Source: Xanthobacteraceae bacterium (lineage in GTDB: Bacteria > Pseudomonadota > Alphaproteobacteria > Rhizobiales > Xanthobacteraceae). Taken from it: a stretch of 22,582 nt of DNA. Made by a program: the position numbers and the translations under genes. The number at the start of each line of letters is the position of its first letter. Position 1 is the first letter of the stretch. The notes under the pieces are model-generated. The model was not told the DNA's origin. It worked only from the letters and a program-made list of their open reading frames with translations, and searched no databases. Shown here piece after piece: positions 1-8,704 of this stretch. Where the stretch lies: the NCBI GenBank assembly GCA_030037185.1, contig JASHRR010001501.1, forward strand, positions 1-22,582, read 5' to 3'.

Positions 1-63
1 GCTTTCGGCAACGCCGGGAGTGACGCTTTCGGCTGTATCTTGACCTACATCGGCCCGCAATAG
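1..63 (+). CDS. C-terminal end of an unidentified protein (partial)
   Basis: The window opens inside a reading frame that encodes about 20 residues, ending in DAFGCILTYIGPQ and a TAG stop. No start is visible, so the protein cannot be identified. It is taken as a real gene end because a strong hairpin terminator follows about 50 bases later on the same strand and the codons are GC-rich at the third position. Confidence 0.4.
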   Translation, partial: AFGNAGSDAFGCILTYIGPQ

Positions 64-114
64 CGACGAGCGCTGAAGAAGAGGCCGTCCATCCGCACCA
101 CTGGAAGGATTATG

Positions 115-141
115 GAGGCCGGGGGCAACCCCGGCCTCTTT
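115..141 (+). terminator. Rho-independent terminator
   Basis: A perfect 10-bp stem (GAGGCCGGGG pairing with CCCCGGCCTC) closes on a GCAA tetraloop and runs into a short TTT tract. It lies 52 bases after the stop of the upstream partial gene, which it most likely terminates. Confidence 0.75.
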
Positions 142-199
142 CGCGAGTCCTTGATGTCGAAGTTGCGAGACAGCGATCAGTGGATGACCCTTAAAGGTT

Positions 200-345
200 G
201 TCACGAGCGGCGACCATAGATGGCGATCGCTTCGGATAGGGGCGAGCCTCGCGGCCCCGCCCCGCCCACACCGCCGTACCTGCGGGTCCGTTTACGGCGG
301 TTCGAGAAGTTACGCTAGCGCGCTTCGAATAAGGACGGGAGACCG
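200..345 (-). mobile_element. Possible 3' end of a decayed group II intron
   Basis: Read on the minus strand, this stretch has a GAACCGCCGT...ACGGCGGTGTGGG hairpin (270-301; perfect 8-bp stem ACCGCCGT/ACGGCGGT) followed by a GC-rich GGGGC...GCCCC hairpin. This arrangement resembles the structured RNA that follows the reverse transcriptase gene of many rhizobial group II introns. No reverse transcriptase coding sequence is attached here, so at most it is a remnant. The identification rests on remembered consensus and should be tested by a covariance-model search. Confidence 0.4.
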
Positions 346-413
346 AGCGATTTGAAGTGGGCGTTGGAAAGCCCATCAGAGAGGGCTTTGCTCCAGGCGA
401 AGCTCCAGGGGGC

Positions 414-433
414 CACGGCCGCGAGCGGCCGTG
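414..433. repeat. 20-bp near-perfect palindrome
   Basis: CACGGCCGC and GCGGCCGTG form a 9-bp inverted repeat around GA, followed by TTAATTAA. It could act as a terminator for transcription from either side or be a leftover mobile-element end. The rest of 434-720 shows no gene or site I can support. Confidence 0.4.
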
Positions 434-720
434 TTAATTAAGCAGTGCCCCTAACCCGGGCTAAGACTCGCAGGGCGAGGCACGACAGCGACGTGGTGTT
501 TTCCGCTGCCTCCACGCGCGTAGTCGCACCCGAGACCCAGCGAGTGAGGGCGGCCCCGCGCGCCTGCTCTGGGGATTTGGCCGTGGGCGGGCCACAGCTG
601 GGTGACGGCCGGCGTCCGAAAATCTTGACAATTCTGAAAACACACACAACAGCAATCGGCCCGAACTGCGCGGGCCGGTTAAGGGATGTCCGAACGCGCT
701 ATCCAGCGCTGGCGACTAAC

Positions 721-2283
721 CTACTCGGCTACTGCTTCGGTGAAGATCGCCTTGCCGTTCGGAGTCTGCGAGTACCAGTCGGTAAAGCGCAAAACCTGAA
801 AACCGCCGGCATCGCCGACGATCCAGAGATTCAACTGGTGCCCTTTCCCATCAGCGGCAGGAACTTTGACAAAGCGCGCCAAACCAGCTTGTTTTTCGAC
901 GGTTCGATCGACGCCCGGTGACCAGCTACCGGATCCAGGAAGAAAGGCCGTTCGCGGAGCCGGCCCCTTCCAGTACGCGATCTCTGCAGGGTGGAGGGGA
1001 TCGCGAATGTCGTAAACGCGGGTGCCAGCACCTCTTGAACCGCAAGCGGCCGTCGTCGGATTTATCGGACGGTCTACAGCGCATCTTTCGGTGGAGTAGT
1101 CGAGGGGTCCGCCGCCGACCTCCGGAGGCTCGGCAAGGAATTTCGTGCAGTTCTTGGGGTCATGGACCTCGAGCATGATCTTGGAGACGATTCTCGGGTT
1201 CGTCTCGTCGGTTATGTCGATGACATTCGAATACCCGTACGGTGACGCTCCTCGGGCACATGCCGCCGCCAGCCGGCCGACTCCTGCTTGCCCGCCGGAC
1301 TCGTCGGTACTGATCAGGTACGAGCGCCCGTGGGAGAAGAATGGGAGCATCTGTTCGGCTTGCCCTTGATCATCCCAGAAGAGCCTGCTGATAATTCGGA
1401 TTTGTGGATTGGGGAGACGCAACTGAATGTCGCTCACGTCCAGGATCACTAGCCCGTCCGGTCCGAACGAAGAATTGTTCGGCGGCGCGCCGAAGTTGCC
1501 CGGTTGGCCGGCGTACAAACGTGTGCCGTCGTTGTTGGTGTTGACGTCGTGGGGCCGACCATCACCGGTGAACGTCCAGTTAAGGAGCCACTTGGCATCG
1601 TACGGATTGGTCACATCGATAATCGGCAGGATGCCGCCGACGCCCCGAAACTGCTGACCAACGTAGTACGTCTTTCCGTCGTCGGCCCAGCCACCCATGT
1701 GAGCAAAGCTATTGGGCACCGTGATGCTGGACGCCAGCCTCGGGTGGGCGCAGTCCCCGCTTAGGTCATAGACCGCGAAATTCGGCCCGTTACTTTGCGC
1801 CAGCCCGAGGAGTCCGCGCTGTTCGTTCACCTTGTTGTTTTCGTGCGGGCTGAGCCCCGCCGGAGTATCGGCGAGGTACGCGGTCGCCTGTGGATTCGTC
1901 GGATCCGAAGCATCGATCACCACGATACCGGGGTGCGCCTGCAGCGGGTTATTTTCCGTTGCCATATAGACGCAATGATCAAAGTATGACGGCCCGTCCT
2001 GCGAAAAGGCCCCCTCCCCGCGGAACTGGCCAACGAGCTCGAGATTGCAGTTGTAGCCGAGTTCCGAGTCGCCGCTCGCGCGTTCCTGCGAAGTGGTCTG
2101 GCCCTGCAAACCGCTTTCGGTGCGATCCGAAGGGCCGCATTGGGCCTTGGGCACCGGTCCCATTGATCCGATCTCGTTGGCCCGTTTGCCCCCGGCGTCG
2201 GCGAAGGCCGAATTGTTGAACAAAAGACCCAGCAACAAGACAGTTGAAGTTGCTAATCTGCTGACTAGAAGCCCCTTGTGCAT
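721..2283 (-). CDS. Secreted LVIVD-type repeat beta-propeller protein
   Basis: This 520-residue protein has a signal peptide (residues 1-28, a hydrophobic TVLLLGLLF core with likely cleavage after SAFA). It carries six recurrences of an [IV]xD[ILV]xD/N-type strand: VVIDASDPTNP (121), VYDLSGD (171), IIDVTNP (221), ILDVSD (280), VIDITDETNP (354) and VYDIRDPLHP (423). This matches the LVIVD repeat class, which is predicted to form a beta-propeller, here probably periplasmic. Its biochemical function is unknown. The start at 2283 was chosen over an upstream ATG because GAGGAGG sits just before it and the signal peptide begins there. The next gene (kelch) is divergent, about 680 bases away. Several cysteines (49, 79, 104, 178, 342, 379, 401, 414) could form disulphides after export. 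Family assignment is fairly sure; the role is not known. Confidence 0.85.
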   Translation of the reverse strand: MHKGLLVSRLATSTVLLLGLLFNNSAFADAGGKRANEIGSMGPVPKAQCGPSDRTESGLQGQTTSQERASGDSELGYNCNLELVGQFRGEGAFSQDGPSYFDHCVYMATENNPLQAHPGIVVIDASDPTNPQATAYLADTPAGLSPHENNKVNEQRGLLGLAQSNGPNFAVYDLSGDCAHPRLASSITVPNSFAHMGGWADDGKTYYVGQQFRGVGGILPIIDVTNPYDAKWLLNWTFTGDGRPHDVNTNNDGTRLYAGQPGNFGAPPNNSSFGPDGLVILDVSDIQLRLPNPQIRIISRLFWDDQGQAEQMLPFFSHGRSYLISTDESGGQAGVGRLAAACARGASPYGYSNVIDITDETNPRIVSKIMLEVHDPKNCTKFLAEPPEVGGGPLDYSTERCAVDRPINPTTAACGSRGAGTRVYDIRDPLHPAEIAYWKGPAPRTAFLPGSGSWSPGVDRTVEKQAGLARFVKVPAADGKGHQLNLWIVGDAGGFQVLRFTDWYSQTPNGKAIFTEAVAE

Positions 2284-2308
2284 TGTTTCCTCCTCAATAG
2301 GCAAAGCA

Positions 2309-2349
2309 TTCAGCGGGGCGACGTCCCTGTGAGTCAGTAGCCCGCTGAA
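2309..2349. promoter_or_regulatory. Inverted repeat upstream of the LVIVD gene
   Basis: TTCAGCGGG (2309-2317) and CCCGCTGAA (2341-2349) are perfect 9-bp complements separated by 23 bases. The repeat starts 26 bases before the start codon at 2283. It could be a 5' leader hairpin or an operator; no regulator is adjacent. Confidence 0.35.
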
Positions 2350-2965
2350 GCCACGTTCTCGGGCTTCTTTTCCGGCACCTTGGAATGGACGTATGGAGCT
2401 GCAACCTTAGCCACCTAGGCGAAACGCGGACGGGTGGCTCTGATATCGAGTACGTACTCGAGCGGTGTTTGGCCGGGAAATATCGACCGCCGCCTGCAGC
2501 TGAGCCATTAGCGTTTCCCTCAAGGTCGGTATCTTTAGCTTATTCGGGGTACCCTTTTCATCCCCCCGGTTTTGCGCCCAGGTGCCATCTATTTTGCTCA
2601 TGTGATTCATCTACTTTCACCATAATCCAGGCCTTGTCGAAACGCCACAGCGCGTGTCTCTCTACCGCCGTTGAGCGTACGGCACCAGGAGTGGTGGCAT
2701 GGTGGACGCGAGGACGTCGCGTCGAGAAGGCGCCAGCCGACGCGAAGCGAAGCGCCGGCGGCGGGCATGGGCGCAGACGACCGAGGTTCGATACGGCCGC
2801 GGCCCCACTGCGGCCAGTAGCGCGCCATCAATGAGCGTGTTGCAACTGGAGACGCGGCGATGAGCGAAAGGACAAGCCGGGCAAGTGCCTACGTCGCCGA
2901 CACATTGGCTGGCGGCGCTTGCGGCCCTGCATTACACTGCGAACCACCACTGGGAGGATGCCGTC
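2350..2965. other. Divergent intergenic region, no recognised gene
   Basis: About 600 bases separate the divergent LVIVD and kelch genes. Open frames exist on both strands, but none has a convincing ribosome binding site, domain or codon pattern. The region presumably holds both promoters. I could not pick a clear -35/-10 pair. Confidence 0.4.
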
Positions 2966-3958
2966 ATGAAAGCCGTCCGACTCGCCGCCGCTTGCATTTT
3001 CGTCGCAGCAGCCGGCATAGTTCCGATGATCGTGCACGGCCAGACCGCGCTGCCGGGCGCCAGCACAAAAGGCACCTGGACCCAGAAGACCCCGATGATC
3101 ACGGCCCGCTCCGAGGTCTCGCTCGCGGAGGTCGGCGGCAAGGTTTATGTCATAGGCGGCGGCATCAACGGCACCTCGGTCCCGCACAATGAGGAGTACG
3201 ACATTGCCACCGACAAATGGCGGGTGCGCTACCCCATGCCGCGAGGACTCGACCACATGGGCGTCGCGGTGGTGAACGGCAAGATCATAACAGTAGGCGG
3301 CTTCGTCGGTGCGGGGGTGCACCGGGACGGCCAGCCGGCGGTGTTCGAATATGATCCGAAGACCGATATATGGCGCGCGCTCGCCCCGCTGAAAATCGGC
3401 CTCGGCTCGGTAGGCGCCGTCGCGCTCAACGGCAAAGTCTACGCCATCGGCGGGCGCACGCCGGCGGGCGAGACTGTCGCCACCAACCAGGTCTACGATC
3501 CCGCGACCAATACCTGGACCGCGCTTGCACCGCTGCCCAAGGCCCGCGACCACATGGCCGTCGTCGCGGCCGAGGGAAAAATCCACGCCATCGGCGGTCG
3601 CTTCACGAACTCCGGCGATCGCACCGACATGCACGACATCTATGATCCGGTCACCAACACCTGGACCTCGGGGCCGCCGCTGCCGACCGCGCGCAGCGGC
3701 CTCGCCTATGCGTACTACAAGGGCATGGCGATCGTGCTTGGCGGCGAATTCCCGCAGGAAAAAAGAACCTTTACGGAAAACGAAGGGTTCGACGTCAAGG
3801 CCAATACGTGGCGCACGCTGGCGCCGATGCCGCAGGGCCGCCACGCCGCCGGCGCCACCAGCGACGGCAACAACCTCTATGTGGGCGGCGGCTCGTTCCT
3901 GCCAGGCGGCATGGGGGGCGGCCCGACCGGAGAGCTGATGGCGTTTAGCCTGCCGTAA
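2966..3958 (+). CDS. Secreted six-repeat kelch beta-propeller protein
   Basis: This is a 330-residue protein. A signal peptide (residues 1-26, MKAVRL then an AAACIFVAAAGIV core) is followed by six kelch repeats, each marked by a GG doublet after a beta strand: KVYVIGGG (59-66), KIITVGGF (106-113), KVYAIGGR (157-164), KIHAIGGR (205-212), MAIVLGGE (254-261) and NLYVGGGS (303-310). Each is followed by the usual YDPxTxxW turn, for example YDPATNTW. Six repeats should close one propeller. The start at 2966 has GGGAGG eight bases upstream and begins the signal peptide; an upstream in-frame ATG at 2885 lacks both. Kelch propellers serve as binding scaffolds, sialate epimerases or redox-enzyme folds. 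No catalytic signature lets me choose. It converges with the PQQ dehydrogenase gene downstream, with a 109-base gap. Confidence 0.88.
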   Translation: MKAVRLAAACIFVAAAGIVPMIVHGQTALPGASTKGTWTQKTPMITARSEVSLAEVGGKVYVIGGGINGTSVPHNEEYDIATDKWRVRYPMPRGLDHMGVAVVNGKIITVGGFVGAGVHRDGQPAVFEYDPKTDIWRALAPLKIGLGSVGAVALNGKVYAIGGRTPAGETVATNQVYDPATNTWTALAPLPKARDHMAVVAAEGKIHAIGGRFTNSGDRTDMHDIYDPVTNTWTSGPPLPTARSGLAYAYYKGMAIVLGGEFPQEKRTFTENEGFDVKANTWRTLAPMPQGRHAAGATSDGNNLYVGGGSFLPGGMGGGPTGELMAFSLP

Positions 3959-4067
3959 CGTTTTTTGTCGTCCTGCTCGCGGCGACGCGATTGGCAAACG
4001 CCGTCAGAGGGAGCCAGCGCTTGCGGTGAAGACCGCCCGAGCCGTACTCGCTGCCCCGACCCTCGTG

Positions 4068-5783
4068 TTACAATCCAAAGACAAACAGCACTGTCGCCTG
4101 ACGCTGATCCTTCAGTTCCGGTGTGTTGACCAGCCTTGATCGGCCGGCGCTCGACGGCCCTGACGCGATCGCAACATATTGCTTGCCGTTGACCTCGAAG
4201 GTCATCGGCGGTGCCGTGAAACCTGAGCCGACGTTGATTTTCCATAGTTGTTCGAGTGTGGTGTCGTCAAATGCGGCGACGGTGCCGTCCAATAAGCCGA
4301 CAAAGACCAGTCCCCCGCCGGTCGACAGCGCGCCGCTGTAGTTCGGATAACGCAGGTGCGCGTTCTTCTTCACTTCGCCGGTCAGCGGATCGATGGCGGT
4401 CAGATTGCTTTCATAGCGTTCGGAGTTCTTGAACGAGCCGCCGCTCCAGCCGGTCGTTTTGCTGTGCTTGGCGGTGTCGCTCGCGATCTCCTCGCAGTTG
4501 GAGAGCGCCGGTATGTACATGAGCTTGGTCTTTTGACTAAAGGAGGACGGCCAGTAATTGTTGCCGCCGGCATGGCCTGGGCAAACCTGCTTGGCGCCCT
4601 CGGTCGGATTGTGATTGGCCAGCGTCGAGTAGACCTGGATATCTCTGGCGGGATCGTAATCGACGGGCTTGCCGGTCTTCTGGTCGATGCCCTTGGTCCA
4701 ATTGACCTCCATATAGGGCCTCGCCATCACCATCGCGCCGTTCGCACGCTCCATCGTGTAAAGGAAGCCGTTGCGGGCAGAATGCGTGATGAGTTTGCGG
4801 GACTGGCCGCCGACCTCGCCGTCGATAAGAATATGTGTACCAACCTCGTCGAAGTCCCACATGTCACCGGGGGTGAATTGGAAATACCAGTTCATCTTGC
4901 CAGTGTCGGGATCCCAGGAGATCGCGCTGTTGGTGTAGAGGTTGTCGCCAGGCCGATAGGTCGGGTCATACATCGGGACGGGGTTGCCGGTGCCCCAGAT
5001 CGTCTGATTGGTGGCCGCGTCGTACGTGCCAGTGACCCACATAGCGCCGCCGCCGGTCTGCCAGGCGCTGTTCTTGTCCTTCCAGGTTTCGCTGCCGGGC
5101 TCGCCGGGTGCCGGGATCACGTATTTCTGCCAGAGCCGCTTACCGCTCTTGGCATCAAGGCCAGCGATCCAATCGCGCACGCCTTGATCGCCGCCGGCTG
5201 CGCCGACGATGATCTTGTCCTTAATGGCGAGCGGTGCTGAGGAAAGCTCGACCTCGGGGGTATCCGCGAACGTGGATTCCCATGCGACTCGTCCACTCTC
5301 CTTGTCGGTCGCGATAATGCGCGGCGGCTCGGCGGCAGCGGTCACGACGAGATTGCCCCACATGGTGGCGCCGCGGTTGCGCGATTGCTTCTGCTGTTTC
5401 GGGTCCATGCGCCAGACGATACGGCCGCTATCCCCGGAGGTGCCGTCAATCTTATAAAGGACGCCCCACGAGTCGGTAATATAGAGGAAGCCGTCCTCCG
5501 CGAGCGGGGTGGCCTGTATCCACTCATTACCGGCCCCACCGCCCAGAGGTACCGCATAGGCGAGCTTGAGGCCCTTGACGTTGTCTTTGTTGATGCGCGC
5601 GAGGGGCGAAAACCGCTGTCCGTCATAAGTGCGGTGGTTCATCAGCCAGTTCTGCGGCTCCTTGTCGGCATTCACGAGGCGCTGCGGCGTCACTTCCGCC
5701 GGCAGTGCCGGTCCCGTCATAACGCAAGTGCTGCCTGCAAGTAGCGCCACCGTAATCGTTGTTCCTGTCGCATGGCGTTTCAT
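4068..5783 (-). CDS. PQQ-dependent alcohol dehydrogenase-like quinoprotein (copy 1)
   Basis: This 571-residue protein is a periplasmic quinoprotein of the methanol/ethanol dehydrogenase family, which oxidises alcohols or aldehydes and passes electrons to a cytochrome c. The signal peptide ends near ALPA-E30. Propeller features are TDSWGVLYKID, LDAKSGKRLW, WGTGNP (Asn267, a metal ligand in methanol dehydrogenase), RPGDNLYTNS and GDMWDFDEVGTH (Asp310 fits the catalytic base). Asp312, two residues on, is the position linked to lanthanide use in XoxF-type enzymes. The Glu ligand of methanol dehydrogenase (SGAELGVR) is Asp199 here (AGGDQGVR), and the adjacent Cys-Cys pair before NRG is absent. The second disulphide pair (VCPGH...LSNCEE) is kept. 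No CXXCH haem motif is present. The start at 5783 follows GGAGG, and the signal peptide supports it. It is roughly 70% identical by eye to the gene at 8705. The substrate is unknown. Confidence 0.93.
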   Translation of the reverse strand: MKRHATGTTITVALLAGSTCVMTGPALPAEVTPQRLVNADKEPQNWLMNHRTYDGQRFSPLARINKDNVKGLKLAYAVPLGGGAGNEWIQATPLAEDGFLYITDSWGVLYKIDGTSGDSGRIVWRMDPKQQKQSRNRGATMWGNLVVTAAAEPPRIIATDKESGRVAWESTFADTPEVELSSAPLAIKDKIIVGAAGGDQGVRDWIAGLDAKSGKRLWQKYVIPAPGEPGSETWKDKNSAWQTGGGAMWVTGTYDAATNQTIWGTGNPVPMYDPTYRPGDNLYTNSAISWDPDTGKMNWYFQFTPGDMWDFDEVGTHILIDGEVGGQSRKLITHSARNGFLYTMERANGAMVMARPYMEVNWTKGIDQKTGKPVDYDPARDIQVYSTLANHNPTEGAKQVCPGHAGGNNYWPSSFSQKTKLMYIPALSNCEEIASDTAKHSKTTGWSGGSFKNSERYESNLTAIDPLTGEVKKNAHLRYPNYSGALSTGGGLVFVGLLDGTVAAFDDTTLEQLWKINVGSGFTAPPMTFEVNGKQYVAIASGPSSAGRSRLVNTPELKDQRQATVLFVFGL

Positions 5784-5824
5784 GAGGGCCTCCATGTATT
5801 TTCCGACCGGCTTGAAAGATTTCC

Positions 5825-5847
5825 GCCAGGGTACATTACACCCTGGC
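5825..5847. promoter_or_regulatory. Perfect inverted repeat upstream of PQQ dehydrogenase copy 1
   Basis: GCCAGGGT (5825-5832) and ACCCTGGC (5840-5847) are perfect 8-bp arms around a 7-base AT-rich centre (ACATTAC). It lies 42-64 bases upstream of the start at 5783. The symmetric arms and short spacer look like a dimeric regulator site overlapping the promoter; TGTAAT on the minus strand could be a -10. No matching site was seen upstream of copy 2. Confidence 0.45.
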
Positions 5848-6391
5848 TCCGAAAAAGCCCGAGGACCTGTCGCTGCCGGGCGACGGCATCTCCGGGGAGC
5901 CCACCCCCGCAAAAATATTTGCTCAAGGTGATCATTCCACCCATGCGTACGCTGCCGGAATCACTTGTGGCACGGCCGGGTCGTTGTGGCCCGGTCCCAC
6001 CGTTTCCTCCTTTTCGCCGGGCTCGGCGCAGAGCTTGGTCAAGCTGCTGACGCGAACTCAAGCTCTCGATCGGCTTAGCGAAGCCTTGAGGCGAGCATGG
6101 AGAAGGCCGCCGGGACTCGTTCACGACCACGCCGGCGGCGCGGCCGTCGGAATGGCAATAGGTTAACCAGAAGAGGGGCACGGTCTCAGTATAACTCGCA
6201 GACCCGGCGAGCGGGAAGGGAAGGATCGCCCCGCTTGCTTTAAGGACGCCCGGTCGCGCCGCCCGTGCACTTCGGCCGGAGGGCACTGGCTCTCCCGAGT
6301 CGTCCGGGGGGTACCTACGTTGAACCTCGAGCCAGGCGATTGCGACACATCTATCGCGATGCTCGCCCACGCGGCACAGGGAGACGCGACG
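5848..6391. other. Intergenic region, no recognised gene
   Basis: About 540 bases lie between PQQ dehydrogenase copy 1 (minus) and the small membrane protein (plus). Open frames here are GC-rich noise without ribosome binding sites or recognisable domains. It must contain the two outward promoters. Confidence 0.4.
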
Positions 6392-6655
6392 ATGACGCCG
6401 GCACAAATGGAAGCCGAAATTGCGACGTTGATTTGGCAGCAGCAGCAGCAAAATCAGAAAAAGCGACTGCTACGCTGGGGATCGGGGCTCGCGGTCGCGA
6501 TCTTGATTCCGAGCTTGGTGAGTGTCGGGCTCATGATCATGAGGACGGGCGAGAACCATCCTCCACCGATGACCATCTCACTTATGCCTCTGATTGTTAT
6601 TCTTCCTGCCATAGCGGCGCTGGTGCGAGAACGCAAGAGCTGGCTTTCGCAGTGA
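6392..6655 (+). CDS. Small two-helix membrane protein, unknown
   Basis: This is an 87-residue hypothetical protein. A short N-terminal helix rich in Gln (WQQQQQNQKKRLLRW) precedes two predicted membrane segments, GLAVAILIPSLVSVGLMIM (about 36-54) and ISLMPLIVILPAIAALV (about 62-78), with a basic C-terminal tail. GGGAG sits eight bases before the chosen ATG. An upstream in-frame ATG at 6320 lacks such a site. The positively charged flank before helix 1 and the RERK after helix 2 suggest both ends are cytoplasmic. I do not recognise the family; the coding call rests on the helices, the ribosome binding site and the position. Confidence 0.5.
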   Translation: MTPAQMEAEIATLIWQQQQQNQKKRLLRWGSGLAVAILIPSLVSVGLMIMRTGENHPPPMTISLMPLIVILPAIAALVRERKSWLSQ

Positions 6656-6710
6656 GTTCGCGCAACCCGCGCGCCGCGAAATGTCAACGCATGTCGCAGG
6701 TTAGTCGGCA

Positions 6711-6955
6711 GGAGCAATCCCGGCGGGTCTTTCTACGGGCACCCTTACGCCCCACACCAGGCGTTCCTGGCGATCGCCGAATTCCACACGAGCCCGCCCG
6801 GCCAGACGGCTTTGCTGGCGATCTTGTCGATGTTCCAGCTTGTCGGCCTCGGTGCTTCGGGTCTTGAGGCCCGTGGCGCACCTGCAACGGCGTCAACTAC
6901 ACCACTGCTGACAGTGGGCAACGCATTGCCTAGATTGTCAACAGCCGGGGGGTAA
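6711..6955 (+). pseudogene. Possible remnant of an unknown gene
   Basis: A frame with strong GC at third positions encodes NPGGSFYGHPYAPHQAFL... then GQTALLAILSMFQLVGLGAS, ending in TAA at 6955. It has no usable start codon. A nearby ATG (6691) is in another frame, so a frameshift near 6711 could have broken a small gene. It may equally be chance. Confidence 0.28.
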
Positions 6956-7033
6956 AAACCAACGGATTGTCGTTCCCGCTGGCAACCCCGGCGAGAGCCC
7001 CTTTTTACAAACAGGCTTGTTCGGGAGGATTCC

Positions 7034-7900
7034 ATGTCGATTCGTACCACCTACTATGTCCTGACGGCGGCTGTGTTCCTCGCCTTCGGCTTTCCGGTTA
7101 CTAACGCGCAACAGAAGCCGCAGCCCCCGCAGTCGCTGCGTCTCTATGTTCTCGACTGCGGCATCATTACACCTGCCAATGTCGACAACTACGGCTTGAA
7201 GCCCGACCAAGTGGCCGACACGAGAATGATCACGCCCTGCTTCCTGATCGCTCACCCGCGCGGAAGCCTGATGTGGGATACCGGCGAAATTCCCGACAGC
7301 GCCTTCAAGGATGGCATCTCGCCCCAGAAGCTGAATAACTACACGGTCGATCGCCCGCTGCTCCCGCAACTCGCCGCAATCGGCTACACCCCGGCCAACA
7401 TCACTTATCTGGCGCTCTCCCACTACCATGGCGATCATGTCGCCAACGCCAGCCTGTTCGCCGGTTCCACCTGGATCGTGCAGAAGGGGGACCGCGACCC
7501 AATCCTCGCCCCGCGGCCGGCAGGGAGCCGCGTGCCGGACCCAAAATATTTCGAGGGACTCGCTGACAGCAAAACGGTTTTGCTGAATGGCGAGGATCAC
7601 GATGTGTTCGGCGACGGGACCGTGGTCATCAAGTTCACGCCGGGTCATACGCCCGGGCACCAATCCCTGTTCCTCAAGCTCGCCAACACTGGGAACGTCC
7701 TGTTGTCTGGCGATCTCTATCACTATCCGGAAGAGATCACGTACAAAAAAGTTCCGGTCACCGACCCGAACAGGGAGCAGACTGCAAAGAGCCGCGAGAT
7801 GATCGAAGAATTCGTCAAACAGAACCACGCGCAGCTGTGGATTCAGCACGACTACACCGCCGGGATTAAGCGGAAGATTGCTCCCCAGTATTATGACTGA
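7034..7900 (+). CDS. Secreted metallo-beta-lactamase-fold hydrolase, AHL-lactonase-like
   Basis: This 288-residue protein has a signal peptide (residues 1-25, VLTAAVFLAFGF core, likely cut after TNA). The binuclear zinc site is complete: HxHxDH as His130, His132, Asp134, His135 (SHYHGDHV), then His209 in TPGHTPGHQS, Asp227 in SGDLYHYP and His272 in IQHDYT. Tyr229 sits just after the bridging Asp. This layout fits the N-acyl homoserine lactonase branch of the fold, which opens lactone rings, though other ester or lactone substrates are possible. GGGAGG five bases before the ATG fixes the start. It lies between two PQQ dehydrogenases, which suggests it could hydrolyse a lactone formed by their oxidation. 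Fold and metal site are certain; the substrate is inferred. Confidence 0.92.
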   Translation: MSIRTTYYVLTAAVFLAFGFPVTNAQQKPQPPQSLRLYVLDCGIITPANVDNYGLKPDQVADTRMITPCFLIAHPRGSLMWDTGEIPDSAFKDGISPQKLNNYTVDRPLLPQLAAIGYTPANITYLALSHYHGDHVANASLFAGSTWIVQKGDRDPILAPRPAGSRVPDPKYFEGLADSKTVLLNGEDHDVFGDGTVVIKFTPGHTPGHQSLFLKLANTGNVLLSGDLYHYPEEITYKKVPVTDPNREQTAKSREMIEEFVKQNHAQLWIQHDYTAGIKRKIAPQYYD

Positions 7901-8208
7901 GCGAGCAACTTGCGTGCGCTAACGGCGTAACGGCGCCTGCTGGCCGTGACTGCTGACCGCTTGTGGAAGCGGGGCTAGTTTGGCAATGGCGGCCGCAGCA
8001 GAGGCTGGCCGAGCTGCCACCCATGGCCTCGGCGGCAGGCACCCGAATTAACGCACCCCACGGCATGCCGGCGTTAGAGCGGCCATCGTTCGATCGGGGC
8101 TCTTCGCCTTGCGCAGCGAGCGGCTCGGCGCGAGCCCGTCGCAACCCCGGTGATCCGGTCGCAGGCGCCCAGATTTCATGCGGGGTATCGCCGAGCCCTG
8201 TCGAGCGC

Positions 8209-8445
8209 CAGCAAGCCGCAGAAGCGCTTGCCGACCACAAGGTGGAGGGCGGTAGCATCCAGGTCCGGGCGTCGATCGCCGAGAGCAAGGCGATGCCACT
8301 GCGCTATGCGGCCGAATTGATCGGAGTCGGCGCGGATAGCGAGAAGGTGATCCGGTGGCTGATCGACCTCATGGTGTTGTGTTGTGATCCACTGGCGATT
8401 GCGCTCATCGCCACGGCTTCGGCACGGCGATCAATCACCGTCTGA
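8209..8445 (+). pseudogene. C-terminal fragment of a conserved membrane protein
   Basis: The stretch IRWLIDLMVLCCDPLAIALIATASARR (residues in a frame ending at 8445) resembles the C-terminal membrane helix of a conserved hypothetical protein I recall from Bradyrhizobium-like genomes. The preceding ERQQAAEALADHKVEGG... fits a helical stalk. Upstream of 8209 the frame loses any protein-like character and has no convincing start, so this looks like a decayed 3' end. The identification is from memory only. The stretch 7901-8208 shows nothing recognisable. Confidence 0.4.
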
Positions 8446-8559
8446 AACCACGTTCGCGTCCGTAGTACCTTGGATAGCTGCCGTGGTGAGGCGATCGAGC
8501 GTCACCGAGGCTGTGGGCGAGGAAGAGACATTCCACGCCCTTTCAAGTGCGCGGAAAAT

Positions 8560-8568
8560 TGCTATAAC
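8560..8568 (+). promoter_or_regulatory. Extended -10 promoter candidate for PQQ dehydrogenase copy 2
   Basis: TGCTATAAC (8560-8568) matches an extended -10 (TGnTATAAx). A clear -35 is not seen, which the TG extension could offset. It would give a leader of about 130 bases before the start at 8705. Confidence 0.35.
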
Positions 8569-8704
8569 GTTCAATTCAAGAGCTGCCAGTGGGACGTGCC
8601 GAGGTCCCGGGCCGTTGAAAGGCAGCGTCGGTGCCCGCGGGCGGGCGTCATCTCGAAATTTAAAATCAATTTGTGCTCGCGCGAATGCGCACCGGGAGGA
8701 ACAG

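Noticed and set aside
2828..3997. 389-residue open frame antisense to the kelch gene
   Set aside because: It is the high-GC shadow of a clear coding sequence; it has no domain, ribosome binding site or independent codon pattern.
4068..5783. Quinohaemoprotein (fused cytochrome c) interpretation
   Set aside because: No CXXCH motif occurs in either PQQ protein, and both end soon after the final propeller blade.
6938..7849. 303-residue open frame antisense to the lactonase-like hydrolase
   Set aside because: The sense strand encodes a complete zinc-binding hydrolase; the antisense frame has no support.
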